Shown: piece after piece, positions 1 to 10,799 of the stretch
Numbering within the stretch: position 1 is the first letter of the stretch
How the letters are laid out: each line of letters starts with the position of its first letter
NCBI GenBank assembly: GCA_039090855.1
Contig: CM077027.1
Coordinates: 106,987,187 to 107,051,186 of the forward strand
From: Macrothele yani
Lineage: Eukaryota; Arthropoda; Arachnida; Araneae; Macrothelidae
DNA: 64,000 bases
Reading direction: 5' to 3'
Notes under the pieces: model-generated
Seen by the model: only the letters and a program-made list of their open reading frames with translations
What the model was told of the DNA's origin: nothing
Databases searched by the model: none
Position numbers and translations under genes: made by a program

Positions 1-560
1 TCGAGACGAGCACCAGACCAACAGAAGTAAAGTACCATGGTGTTGTTTTCCCCAATTCCAGTTCCAATGTTATCTCTATATATACTACATATACATGGTC
101 GCTATGCCTCCTCGTCGACAGATCGGGCGATGCATTTTAAATTTAAGCTCAGGGGTGTAACAGGCTTCAGTGAACCAGTCAACATGGCTAATTTTATTCT
201 TTTAATTTAACGTAACTTTTATTTGGCCTCCACCTGAAAGCTATAATTGCTTAATTCAACATAATTTTCTTATAATAAGCATGTTAATTACTTAACCTGG
301 CGTAGCAAACTTATCGAGGCTGCGTATATATTTTTCTAATTCATAATTTGCGTCATGTGAGTTTTTTACGAATACCTCGTAAAAAACCTATATGAAACAC
401 AACGCGACGTCCTTAAACTTTGAGACTGAGTTCCTTAAATTTAGGGGGATGCAACCTCACTATTTATTCAGTTAGACGATGATTAAGTATTCCGCGACCA
501 CCGAACTACCGGGAGCTTGGTAATAGTTCCCGCTGCCGCGTTTAACCTTTTTTTTCAATA
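1..560. other. Unassigned AT-rich sequence
   Basis: I see no conserved coding region, RNA gene or transposon hallmark here. The sequence is AT-rich with short A/T runs. A 60-codon open frame at 561-743 on the + strand has no recognisable motif and is not supported as a gene. Confidence 0.5.
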
Positions 561-971
561 ATGAGCACTCGAACAGCACGTTTATCGACCTCCATCCTCT
601 GCTCACATGATAACTTAATGGGGCTCCGTGCCAGATGCACGTCATTGTGTACCCACTATTGCGGTAAACGTGCGGCGCTCGAAGCTGGCGAGCGTTTTCT
701 ACAGCAATGGAGACCCACTATTACACTGGCGTGCCAAAATTAAGGACGAGACGGTTTTTCGAATGTAACGTCGTGTAGAAGTGCTCCACATCGACTCAAA
801 TCATACCATAAGATACCCAAGATGTAAAAATATGGAACAAGTGAGCAAAACTGTCCAAACCAGGAATCCAAAGGATACAAAGGAACTTTATTAAAAAGGT
901 AGCTTCAAGAACAACTGGACAGAAGACAGAAACGTCCATGTAACAGACGGCTGCCAAGAAAAATCCAGTCT

Positions 972-2015
972 TTAGTAGGGGAAATGATCACCCCTGACTG
1001 CGTTGCAGGATTTACAACGTCTGTCCATGCTGAGGACGAGGTTGTCAAGGAGCTGTTGAGGCATCGCGGCCCATTCCTCTTGTAGCGCCAATCGCAGCTG
1101 CGGAATCGTTGCTGGCGGCTGGGGAAGTGCTGCCAAGCGTCTTCCGAGAAGGTCCCACACGTGTTCGATTGGATTTAGGTCCGGGGATCTTGGGGGCCAA
1201 TCCATGCGTTGAATATCTTCACTCTCCAACAGCTCTGCGACAGCCACTGTACGGTGAGGTCTAGCGTTGTCGTCCATAAAGAGGTACTCAGGACTCACAG
1301 CACCTCTAAACAGACTATGTGAGGCAGGAGAACCTCGGTACAATAGCGAACACCAGTGACTGAACCTCCTTGGAAGATGTGGAGGTCAGTACGGCTACCA
1401 AGCATGATACCGCCCCAAACGAGAACTCCGCCACCTCCAAACCAGTCCCTTTCGATGATGTTGGAGGTGTAATTGCGTGTTCCCTGTTCTCTCCAAATGT
1501 GTATACGTCCAGAATCGCTCGTCAGACTAAATCGGCTCTCATCCGTTAAGAGAACTCGACCCCATTGCTGATGTGTCCAGTTCTTGTGTTCCTGATCCCC
1601 ACAGAAACCGCCGTCTCCGATGAGCAGGCGTTAATGGCACACACCGTACTGGTCGTCGTGCAAATAGACCACCTTTGTGCAGCCTACTGGCCACGGTAAA
1701 ATGCGATAACGGACGTCCAGTTGTCTGTTGCATGTGCCTTGCGATTTCTCCCGCTGTCTGCCGTCTGTCTCTTCTCGCTTGTAGGACAATATACTGGCCG
1801 TCCGCCACCGCGGTTGCTCGTGGGCGACCACTGCTAAACTCTCGGACAGTTGTTACTGTCGTTTGAAATGCTCTCCAAGCTCGTGAAACGATGCTGTGAG
1901 CGATTCCGAACTCCTCGGCCGCACTAGTCATACTTCGACCTTCTTCCAACTTTCCAATGACGCGACCTCGGGTAAAGTCATCTAGATGTCGTCTACTGTA
2001 TTGCCTGTTGGCCAT
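972..2015 (-). pseudogene. Tc1-like transposase relic (T1)
   Basis: This is a decayed transposase of a Tc1-like cut-and-paste DNA transposon, read on the minus strand. The N-terminal part starts with MANRQYSRRHLDDFTRGRVI at 2015 and carries the paired helix-turn-helix region expected to bind terminal repeats. The first catalytic Asp is in LLTDESRFSL near 1530. The second is in the DDNARPH block and the Glu is in SPDLNPIEHVWD, both within 972-1343. All three acidic residues of the DDE triad are therefore still visible. A frameshift near 1575 moves the reading off the catalytic frame and another break lies between 1343 and 1500, so the gene is inactive. I could not find convincing terminal inverted repeats. 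Family assignment is firm; the element's outer limits are not known. Confidence 0.88.
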
Positions 2016-2099
2016 ATCACACGGTGGGAGCAACTCGACGTCATTCAAACCGATGTATGCAGTGCAATAGCTTTCACCGAATTGCTGAGCGTACACCGC

Positions 2100-2491
2100 C
2101 AGTGTGCTTTATACCCTTTCGACACTCCCCCCCTACATCATGCTGCCTATATGCGCATGCCCTACCGTACCGGTCCCTACTCTATCTCCTGAGTGGTCTT
2201 TTGTTCCGTTTGCCTGCTCGTTCCGCTGTTATGCTAATTTCTCCTCTTCATCCTTAATTTTTGCACACCACTGTATGTGTAGCTCAAAATAGTATACTCC
2301 AAAATAGTCTGTTTTATACGCTGTATATCATGCACTGAGCAAAAATTGTCTGCTATGACAATATGTGTCCATTTTCACGGGATATTTAAATAGCGTGTAA
2401 ACCCTTTTGTGATCTATGAATTTTTTTCGTATCGATAACATCAGGGACTGTACTGAAGCACAACTATTCTAGAGCCTTCTCGTATAAGGAG
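2100..2491. other. Unassigned spacer
   Basis: No gene or repeat family is recognised between the Tc1 relic and the first tRNA-like SINE. The 3' part is AT-rich. Part of this stretch may be the non-coding 5' flank of the T1 element, but no terminal repeat was found. Confidence 0.4.
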
Positions 2492-2653
2492 TATAACGAA
2501 GTAAATTTCTCCGTCATTTTTGTCCACGCCGGGCTCGAACCCGGGTCCCCTCATTCCGGAATAAGTCACTCTACCAATTGAGTTACGCGGACGTTCGTTC
2601 TGACTGCTATCTGCGTTTACGTCGTTTGCGTCCTGCTGGGAGGCACGTCACAC
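2492..2653 (-). repeat. tRNA-derived SINE, family C, copy 1
   Basis: A tRNA-like head lies on the minus strand at about 2524-2592. It starts with GTCCGCGTAACTCAATTGG and has an A-box-like segment, a B-box (GGGTTCGAGCC) and a closing GGCGTGGAC that pairs with the start. The anticodon loop is one base short, which argues for a SINE head and not a functional tRNA gene. The same ~160-bp unit, with the same two ends, recurs in direct orientation at 2917-3078. A sequence conserved between copies flanks the head on both sides, so the repeat is longer than a tRNA. Confidence 0.7.
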
Positions 2654-2916
2654 CTCCCCCCCGAAAGAGTGCCGGGGGCATGGCCCACGGGTCAGCCGTG
2701 ACCAAGAATCGTTGCAGGCAGCCATCCACTGTAGAACGTGCACCTGAGAACTCCCAGTCAATCTGGTGTATGGAATGCAACGTCACACACATTTATTTAT
2801 TTTTTGAAGCGCTGAAAAAGGGATTCTCTTATTTTTCCTCTTTCGCGGTGTGGAAAGAACATCGCACCATTGCGAGATTTTGAATGGCTGGGTCATCCGG
2901 AAAGTTCTGGCGCCAT

Positions 2917-3078
2917 TATAACGAAGTAAATTTCTCCGTCATTTTTGTCCACGCCGGGCTCGGACCCGGGTCCTCTCATTCCGGAATAAGTCACTCTACC
3001 AATTGAGTTACGCGGACGTTCGTTCTGACTGCTATCTGCCTTTACGTCGTGTGCGTCCTGCTGGCAGGCACGTCACAG
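2917..3078 (-). repeat. tRNA-derived SINE, family C, copy 2
   Basis: Second direct copy of the family C unit, about 425 bp downstream of the first. The two differ by only a few substitutions in the tRNA-like head (2944-3015) and flanks. The shared segment runs from TATAACGAAGTAAATTTCTC to GGCACGTCACA. The spacing could reflect two insertions or a tandem duplication of a ~425-bp segment. Confidence 0.7.
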
Positions 3079-4221
3079 GAGTTTAAAGACTAGGTCAATA
3101 AAGTGGAGTCTCCAAGTGTAATATATAGTGACTTGTTCCAAGGAAAGAGGATCGCGTGTCGCAAGAATATCCCCCGTAGAATTCAAACCCACGATCAGCG
3201 AACGACGCGAAAAATCCGAAATCTGCGCACCTGATACCATAAAGCAGCGGCTTAAAGTCACACTGGTGAACATGGCAGTAATATCTCGTGAACAAAAGCA
3301 AATGTTCTGTCTCAAGTTTCTGCGCGAAATCATTGAAAAGTTCCGGAATAATGGGAAGAGCCATTACCAAATAATTTGATTTAAAGATTCATTACGAAAC
3401 GAAATAAAATATTACTCAAAGGCTCCAGAACAGTAGTGTTAATCATTACTAAACGATTAGTGCTACAACTTTGTTTTGCGCTGTTTCTACAACAATCTCA
3501 TTCCATTGTGAAAATCGAAAAATAATGCGCGTGCCGTTAGTTTTTTGACATCTGCTGCTTTGTGTGTTTGTTTGTTTTTGGCAAAGACGTAGTTGACATC
3601 TGCTGTTGCCATCCATACTCAGCGCTATCAACCCTTTCCTAGAAATCTTAGAAAAACAGGAATAGCCAAGCGCATGGTGCCATTTTCATCTTTTCTAACT
3701 AAGCTGCCGTTTGCACCTGTTTTTATGCTAGCTTCCACTTTATTCTTTTTTTCCTTCCTTATTTTTTTTATTGCTGTTTCTCTTTCTTTTTGGCCTTGTT
3801 TTTTTCTTTTTGGGAAAGTTCGTACAAAACTCATTTCGTTGAGAATACTTGCATGCTGTCGCTATTTACAGGATTATGGTTACGCCAGTATTAAAAAAAA
3901 TATTTATTTAAAACATCTGCCATTTGAACAAAAATATGAATTAGAAGTCTTGTTAACTCCCTAGTAAAGCTATTTATGTCTGGTTTTACACTTGGCAAAT
4001 ACTTTGATATGAGTGAACATATCTCGTAACGTCTGATGATAGAAGTTTATTAAGCAGTAAAACATTTAGTTTTAGAACTGAGATTTATTTTCCAACGATT
4101 TCCGTGAAAACAAAATTGTCATTTTTATGGGGCACATTTCGGGATCCATCTTTAGGAATAAAAAAACCCGTAACTCTTGATAACGTAACATGATTTGCTC
4201 AATGATTGACAGTTTCTGGTT
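3079..4221. other. Unassigned sequence with a weak tRNA-like relic
   Basis: No protein family is recognised. Around 3165-3245 the minus strand resembles a worn tRNA-like SINE head (a GGTATCAGGTGCGCAGA segment, then GGGTTTGAATTC as a possible B-box). A T-rich stretch spans 3725-3815. The 123-codon open frame at 3593-3964 is biased by this T-rich tract and looks fortuitous. Confidence 0.35.
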
Positions 4222-5964
4222 TCTGGGTTCGAATCTCCGATTTGAAAAATTACTTTTGCATTGGGAAGCTTGAAATATGCAAATGATGATCCTCATTTTG
4301 TTTTGTTTTTACGATGTACAATTTCGCCGGTAGAGGGCGTAAATGCAGATGATGTCGAATTCAAAAATACATTTTATTCCACATATTTGCTTCTAAACAT
4401 CCGATTGAAAAAAAATTATCTTTCGATTCCATTTATATCGAAGAGTATTTTAGATATAGTAACTTTTTCAAATTACGCGTAGATTTTCCGCTAGGGTGCG
4501 TAAAAGTAAATTGCCTTTTCCTCGATGACTCTTCTTCTAAAACTCCGATTTGAAATTTTTTTTTTTCAGGGGATACATCTCCTGATGGAAAATCTTTTGC
4601 GTATAACTTCAAATTTTTGGTAAAGAATACTTTGGCCACCAGGGAGCGTAAGTGTTAATTTTGCTTCTGATGTATTTGCCATAAACTCGGAGCTTCTAAA
4701 ATATCGATTGAAAAAATTCTTTCATGGACTGATGCCACTCACATCGATAAACCTTTTCGGAATATTTTCTTCTTAAAATATTACACAGTTTCTCCGGCAG
4801 GGAGCGTAGATGTATATCTTATTTTTGTCAATATCTCTACTTCTAAGAGTCAGATTTGAAAAATTTCTTCTTTGTTGGATAGTGTTTTCCGTGTGACATG
4901 TTTTTTTATGTAATTTCAAAATTTTCAAGTAATTCATAGACTTCCCGCAAGGGGACGTAGCGGTAAATTGTGTTACCCCCTAAATCTCTGCTTCAAAATC
5001 TCCAATTTGAAAAATTCTTTCTGCACCGGATACAGCTCCTGATGGGAAATCGTTTGCACATATTTTCTAATTTTTGAAAAAAAAATAGCTTGGCCACCAG
5101 GGGGCGTAAATCTTAATTTACGCTTCTGTTGTATTTGCAGCAAAATATGAGCTTCTAAAATCTCGATTGAAAAAAAGTCGTTTATTGACCGATACTACTC
5201 CTCATGTCGACAAACCTCTTAGGAAAATGTTCTTCTTGAAAAAATACATGGTTTCTACGCCAGGGGGCGTAGATGTATATCTTATTTTTGTCAATATCTG
5301 TACTTCTAAAAGTACGATTTGAAAAATTCCTTCTTTGTTGGATAGTGTTTCCGATGCGAAATGTTTTCCCTATAAATTCAAAATTTTGAAGTAAATCATA
5401 GACTTTCCGCTAGATGGTACAAAGGTAAATTGCGTTTTCTGCGTTATTTCTGCTCCTAAAGATCTGATTTAAAAAATTATTCCTGTATCGCCTACAAGAC
5501 CTGATGGAAAATACTTTTCACATAATTTCTAATGTTTGGTAAAGAATGGTTTAGCCACCAAGGGTCATAAGTGTTTATTTCTGCTTCTGAAGTATTTGTT
5601 GCAAAATCTGATCTCCTGAAAACTCGACTAATTTTTTTTTCTTCGACCGATACCGCTTATATGGATACACCTTTTGAGAATACTTTCTTCCTAAAATAAT
5701 GCATGGTTTTACCACCAGGGGACGTAAACTTACATCTTATTTTTGTCGACATCTCTGTTTCTAAGAGTTCGTAAGCTCACGATTCCGTTTATAGCATTAT
5801 CTGAGGGATTAAAAACCGGATTGAAAATCTTTCTTTCGTCAGATCTATTGTTTTCCATACCAGTTCAATTGACTTTGAATAGCTTTGATAAATTTAATTT
5901 GCGTAAGAACGGATTCAAAAGACGTGCTTATTACACCCGAAAATTCGGTGTTATCTTTCTTGTT
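4222..5964 (-). mobile_element. DINE-1/pearl-like element, family H1, copy a (3' truncated)
   Basis: This is a non-autonomous element made mostly of a tandem core. Ten units of about 154 bp each contain a motif of the type CCACCAGGGGGC, starting at 4327, 4488, 4636, 4794, 4945, 5094, 5257, 5407, 5555 and 5712. Units come in three alternating subtypes, giving a higher-order period of about 456-461 bp. The right end (about 5925-5964) carries the family's 5' block: a hairpin-like ACACC...GGGTGT segment and the subterminal repeat AAGACGTGCTT. The left end stops near 4222, before the microsatellite and 3' terminus present in copies b and c, so this copy is truncated. Classification as a Helentron-associated element rests on architecture, not on a database match. 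Confidence 0.75.
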
Positions 5965-5982
5965 TTATATTGTAAGCATTCC

Positions 5983-6333
5983 TTAATCTAGACCTCTCAT
6001 TTTTTTTAGTCCTTGAATTTGCTCAGATTTGACGGAAAACGACTTTGCTCCCGAATCTTTTAAAATGGTCCATACATTCCCAATGGGATTCAGATTCGGG
6101 CTTTGGTGTGGCCAGGGAGGATGATTGAAGTTGCTGTCCTGCGAGCTGAACACATCTTGCGCGGTGGATCTAGCATTGTCGTCCGTGAAACAACCGCCAT
6201 CTGATGGATAAAAAGTCAGCATTTCAGAATGGATATGATCGGCAATAATGTTCAGATAATCCTTGGAGGACACCTGACCTTCCAGCGATATCAGGAGACC
6301 CGTTCCGTACCAACATAACGTTCCCCTCATCAT
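5983..6333 (-). pseudogene. Tc1-like transposase C-terminal relic (T2)
   Basis: About 116 codons of a Tc1-like transposase C-terminus are open on the minus strand. The segment has the typical DYLNIIADHIHSEMLTFYPS block and the second catalytic Asp in TDDNARS. The third catalytic residue is lost: the family's NPIE block reads NPIGNVW, with Gly in place of Glu. The N-terminal two thirds and the first catalytic Asp were not found upstream (above 6333), so this is a 5'-truncated, catalytically dead relic. It abuts the 5' end of the H1 element at 5964. Confidence 0.82.
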
Positions 6334-7015
6334 GACTTTACCTCCAGAACCTTAAATTGTGTTTACGAGGAAAGCTGAGGTCATTACTTAATGAGAATCT
6401 CGCCAAACTCTCTGCCTGCCGTCGGGACAGATCTAAGTGCACTGCTACTCGTTGGTTCGCATGACGTTCTTCACAGTCTTCCCTCTCTGGTGTTACAGGG
6501 CTTGGTGCTGAGTTATATTACAGCGCTCTGTGTGGAGGGTTCGTTCGATGCTTTCCTTCCAGAGTTTTGTTTCTGGACCTTAACCCGTATTTTACCCAAC
6601 ATGAGCAAATAAATAAAATATAAACAAAATGTCAATCAAGTATTAGCTCGATGTTGCAGTGAGGAAGGTGTTTATTCAGATGTTATGGGGAATGTCTCAG
6701 AGCATTGTCCTTAATTCCATTCTTTCATTATCTTATTAACACGTCGAATCCCCTTATCTCGCATGGTCAGCAGTCACACTTCCTAAATATCAGCTTCATT
6801 TCCTTTTTGCTTATCTCCCTTCACACCTAGTAGATAGAAAATCACCACGTCATCTCTTGGTCGCCGTTCAGTTCAAACTCCTTGCAGAAGAGAAGCACCA
6901 TCCTCGGGAGAAGAGTGAAAAACCCTATGCTTCTAAGAAATCAGCCCCCAAAAAAGCATCCCCTGCAGAAGAGAGAAGTCCACGCTTTCCAAGGAAGCGC
7001 GAACACTCCTTAACA
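6334..7015. other. Unassigned sequence
   Basis: No family recognised. Open frames at 6391-6612 and 6857-7120 on the + strand show no conserved motif. The second runs into the H2 repeat, so it is unlikely to be a gene. Confidence 0.4.
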
Positions 7016-7462
7016 GTTAGTAAAATCATGCAATGCATTGATTGTGATACGCTTTCCAACATACCAGAAACCATTCCTCAAGTTATTACCCAAGTTATGA
7101 GGATAATGATTGTGGAATAAATATCGCTCCTGTGTCCTGACCTTTGACCCTATTTCGATGATATTCAACAGAACTGGTTTAGTACATCTCCGGAACAAAG
7201 TTTTGTCGTAATCGGAACATTTTTACGTAAGTTATGACGCTTAAGAGCAATGGAATGGATCCCGCTCCTATGTCCTGACGTTTGACCCCATTTCTCCCAT
7301 TTTTAATACGGTTCATCCCCAGGTGGTGTCCTACCACATATTAAAATTTCATTAAAATCGAACCATTTTTACGCGAGTTATCGTGCGGACAGACAGACAG
7401 CCAGACATATGGACAAAGTTGGAGCATATACGCATCTTCAACGCACGGTTGGAAAGCGTAAA
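7016..7462 (+). mobile_element. DINE-1/pearl-like element, family H2, copy a
   Basis: A compact non-autonomous element with the same plan as H1. It has a 5' block (from GTTAGTAAAATCATGC), a subterminal repeat CGCTTTCCAAC at 7050, and two core units of about 140 bp (each holding a TTTGACCC segment and a TTTTTACG...AGTTAT segment). A (GACA)n microsatellite follows at about 7384-7400, then the inverted subterminal repeat GTTGGAAAGCG at 7448. The other copy lies inverted at 44505-45094 with three core units. The shared ends define the boundaries. Confidence 0.68.
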
Positions 7463-7654
7463 AAATGCCTTCTCTCTGAGGACGCAGAAGGGCCTTAAAT
7501 GGCTCCTCAGTCACCTCTCGCACATCCAGAAAACCATAAATCTAACTCCCCCTCAGGGTGATGCATCGTGAGAAAAAGAGTACTTTAACCGTTGCCTTGC
7601 TCATTAAAATGGCTGGAAAAGTGCTTACGATTCGCTAGCCTAAAACGGATACTT

Positions 7655-8099
7655 AGCTTCACTTCTGATAAATGTGGATGCTCAGGTTACGGTGTTCTTG
7701 ACACCACTGTGGATAAACTATCCAGTTCTTCGCATAATTCAGTGGTTTCCGTATAGGCATGCGACTGCCACTACCGATCCTCTTCAATTCCCTGTGAACA
7801 GTTCGCTGAGATATGGGTCGAGAACAGCATTCATTGAATGCTTCAGTAAAGAAGTGCTGTTTCTCCGTACAAACCTTTTCAGAAAACAGCGATCTCGTTC
7901 CTGACAGATTGTCGTCGCGCCATAGTTACGCATTTTAGACAAGCAATGTGGGTTATTTTTCCACTGAATAAGGGCCCGGGATTATTTCACCTTTTGAAAA
8001 TCCATTCAGCCCGGCTGGTTTTAAAATCGTCCTTCCAGCAGGACAAGCATCCCCAAGAAGCCCTTTATTGAACTTTGAAAGATCCTTTGTTTCTCCCAT
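7655..8099 (-). pseudogene. Tc1-like transposase N-terminal relic (T3)
   Basis: On the minus strand a typical Tc1-like start, MGETKDLSKFNKG, begins at 8099 and continues through a degraded paired-type helix-turn-helix. A later block, CCSRPISQRTVHRELKRIG (about 7750-7810), matches the second DNA-binding subdomain of the family. Several stops and frame changes interrupt it. No DDE catalytic block follows, so only the DNA-binding half survives. Assignment is by motif recognition. Confidence 0.65.
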
Positions 8100-8284
8100 T
8101 GTGATCAACACTACTGACGGTAAGTAACAAGCGGGAAGTCTTAAATAGTTGCCTGGATCACGTGGTGAAGCAGGTGACCACGCATTTTGCATATACGCTG
8201 CGTAAGTGACCTTTGCGTACATCTTCATACAGGTTTCTAATTCAGGGGCCAGTGTGTGTATCTTACATGGCTTCTCATCACTTA

Positions 8285-10255
8285 TTCTTTCAATATGGCC
8301 AATTCACCTCAGAACATTTGTCTCCACCCATTATCAACATTTTGCTACACATCTGTAACACTTCTGCGTCCCTAACATGATCAGAACTTGTCTCTTCAGA
8401 AACCTCCCTTAAGTAACACATCACTCCAGTACACAAACGACTCCTGTGTTTCTTATGAGGTACCCAGGTTTCACTGCCATACATCTGAGTAGGAACATTC
8501 GCGCTTTCATACACGGTTATTCTGGACCTTTTCGAGAACCCATCAGTCCTACGGAATATTCCTTAGACAGCTATCACTTTCTGTGTCTCTTAGGAAGTAC
8601 ACAGGTTTCACTCCCATACATCTAAATAGGAACATTCGCGCTTTAATACACAGCCATTCTGGACCTTTTCGACAACCCATCAGTCCTACGGAATATTCCT
8701 TAGACAGCTATCACTTTCTGTGTCTCTTAGGAAGTACACAGGTTTCACTCCCATACATCTAAATAGGAACATTCGCGCTTTAATACACAGCCATTCTGGA
8801 CCTTTTCGACAACCCATCAGTCCTACGGAATATTCCTTAGACAGCTATCACTTTCTGTGTCTCTTATAAAGTACCCAGGTTTCACTGCAATACATCTGAG
8901 TAGGAACATTCGCGCTTTCATACATAGCTATTCTGGACCTTTTCGAAAACCCATCAATCCGGCGGAATATTGCTTAGACAGCTATCACTTTCTGTGTCTC
9001 TTAGGAAGTACACAGATTTCACTGCCATACATCTGAATAGAAACATTCGCGCATTCATACACAGCCATTCTTGACCTTTTCGAGAACCCATCAGTCCTGC
9101 GGAATATTCCTTAGACAGCTATCACCTTCTGTGTCTTTTATGAAGTACACAGGTTTCACTGCAATACATCTGAATAGGAACATTCGCGCTTTCATACACA
9201 GCTATTCTGGACTTTTCCGAGAACACATCAGTCCTGCGGAATATTCCTTAGACAGCTATCACTTTGTGTGTCTCTTAGGAAGTACACAGGTTTCACTGCC
9301 ATACATTTGAGTAGGAACATTCGCGCTTTCATACACAGCCATTCTGGACCTTTTCGAGAACCCATCAGCCCTGCGGAATATTTCTTAGACAGCTATCACT
9401 TTCTGTGTCTCTTATGAAGTGCACAGGTTTCACTGCCATACATCTGAATAGGAACATTCGCGCTTTCATACACAGCTATTCTAGACCTTTTCGACAACCC
9501 ATCAGTCCTACGGAATATTCCTTAGACAGCTATCACTTTCTGTGTCTCTTATAAAGTACCCAATTTTCACTGCAATACATCTGAGTAGGAACTTTCGCGC
9601 TTTCATACATAGCTATTCTGGACCTTTTCGAGAACCCATCAATCCTGCGGAATATTCCTTAGACAGCTATCACTTTCTGTGTCTCTTAGGAAGTACACAG
9701 GTTTCACTGCCATACATCTGAGTAGGAACATTCGCGCTTTCATACACAGCTATTCTGGACCTTTTCGAGAACCCATCAGTCCTACGGAATATTCCTTAGA
9801 CAGCTATCACTTCCTATGTCTCTTATGAAGTACCCAGGTTTCACTGCCATACATCTGAGTAGGAACATTCGCGCTTTCATACATAGCTATTCTGGACCGT
9901 TTCGAGATCCCATCAGTCCTACGGAATATTCCTTAGACAGCTATCACTTTCTGTGTCTCTTATGAAGTACCCAGGTTTCTCTGCCATACATCTTAGTAGG
10001 AACATTTGCGCTTTCATACACAGCCATTCTGGACCTTTTCAAGAACTTATCAGTCCTGCGGAATATTCCTTAGACAGCTATGACTTTCAAAGGTGAATTC
10101 AGTGGTCTACTAATTTCACCATTTAATCTGATTTCTCTGTCAGACATGCTTCCTAAATATGCAAATTCATTCACTTGGTCTATCTCTGTACCATTTAAGC
10201 TGATTGCATGCAATACTAACAGTTCTTCTGTCAGAAACCATAATTGATTTTTCAC
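8285..10255 (-). pseudogene. Non-LTR retrotransposon RT C-terminal relic with internal array
   Basis: The minus strand encodes the region just after the reverse-transcriptase domain of a LINE-type element. At 10255-10070 the segment LNGTEIDQVNEFAYLGS matches the common FxYLGS block. At 8514-8290 YGSETWVPHKKHRSRL matches the YGSETW block that normally follows within about 60-80 residues. Between them, where one copy of the connecting sequence is expected, lie twelve copies of a 137-bp unit that itself encodes the YGSETW block. Because 137 is not divisible by three, each unit shifts frame, so the gene is destroyed. The catalytic RT palm is not present in the window. Clade (for example RTE, CR1 or Jockey) is not resolved. 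Confidence 0.75.
8441..10084 (-). repeat. 137-bp tandem array (12 units) derived from LINE coding sequence
   Basis: The phrase AGGAACATTCGCGC or a close variant starts at 8491, 8628, 8765, 8902, 9039 (variant), 9176, 9313, 9450, 9587, 9724, 9861 and 9998. Spacing is exactly 137 bp at every step. Units differ by scattered substitutions but have no net length change. The unit contains the YGSETW coding block of the surrounding LINE. Confidence 0.95.
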
Positions 10256-10604
10256 GCAGCGTGCACTGGGTTCAGGCGTTTTGCCTGTCAGGTCTGATCT
10301 TTGAGGTTCGTTTTTCGTTAGAGTAAATGCCTTTATTGAGGCTACCTCATTATGATTTTGAAGGATTTATACGATTTCTAGAAGCATACTACATAGCTTG
10401 CCCCAAAACAACCGAGTATGTTTTTATAAAAAATGCGCAATACTGCGTTCGACCTTGGCACGAGTCTAGAAAAAAACGGTAGCCATAGTAACCATAGCAA
10501 CCAGCCACACATGTTTATCACGCATGCGTCGTCAGTAGTACGCACTTTAATACGCGTTGTTTCGTGAACTAACAAGTATTTTCGTACTGTGCGTTTTCGA
10601 AAAA

Positions 10605-10748
10605 ATGGATGTGAAACGGGAACATAGATGTGCCATTAATTTTTGGTGTCGACTTAACAAGTCTGTGGGAGAGACTTTTCGTCTTATGCAAGAGACTTTT
10701 AAAGATGAATTTCTAGAAAAATCAACAATTTACAGATGGCTTAAATAA
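10605..10748 (+). pseudogene. mariner transposase N-terminal relic (M1)
   Basis: The + strand reads MDVKREHRCAINFWCRLNKS from 10605 and continues to TIYRWLK before a stop. This matches the N-terminal helix-turn-helix of mariner transposases, in which a conserved start region is followed by a YxWxKRF-type block. After the stop the next few codons (FMNGCESAAL) still look like the family. Sequence similarity then ends near 10795, where the T4 relic begins on the other strand. No DDD catalytic domain is present. Confidence 0.65.
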
Positions 10749-10799
10749 TTTATGAATGGCTGTGAGTCGGCGGCTTTAATCGTGCATGAAGAAATCCTT

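Noticed and set aside
2524..2592. Functional tRNA gene
   Set aside because: The anticodon loop is one base short, the head is embedded in a longer repeat, and the same unit recurs at 2944-3015. A SINE head is the better explanation.
3593..3964. 123-codon membrane-protein-like frame
   Set aside because: The hydrophobic run (many Phe and Leu) is encoded by a T-rich tract, with no supporting homology or neighbouring exon signals.
7050..7458. H2 as a TA-flanked Tc1/mariner MITE with CGCTTTCCAAC ends
   Set aside because: About 34 bases outside the left repeat are shared with the other copy, so the TA on that side is inside the element.
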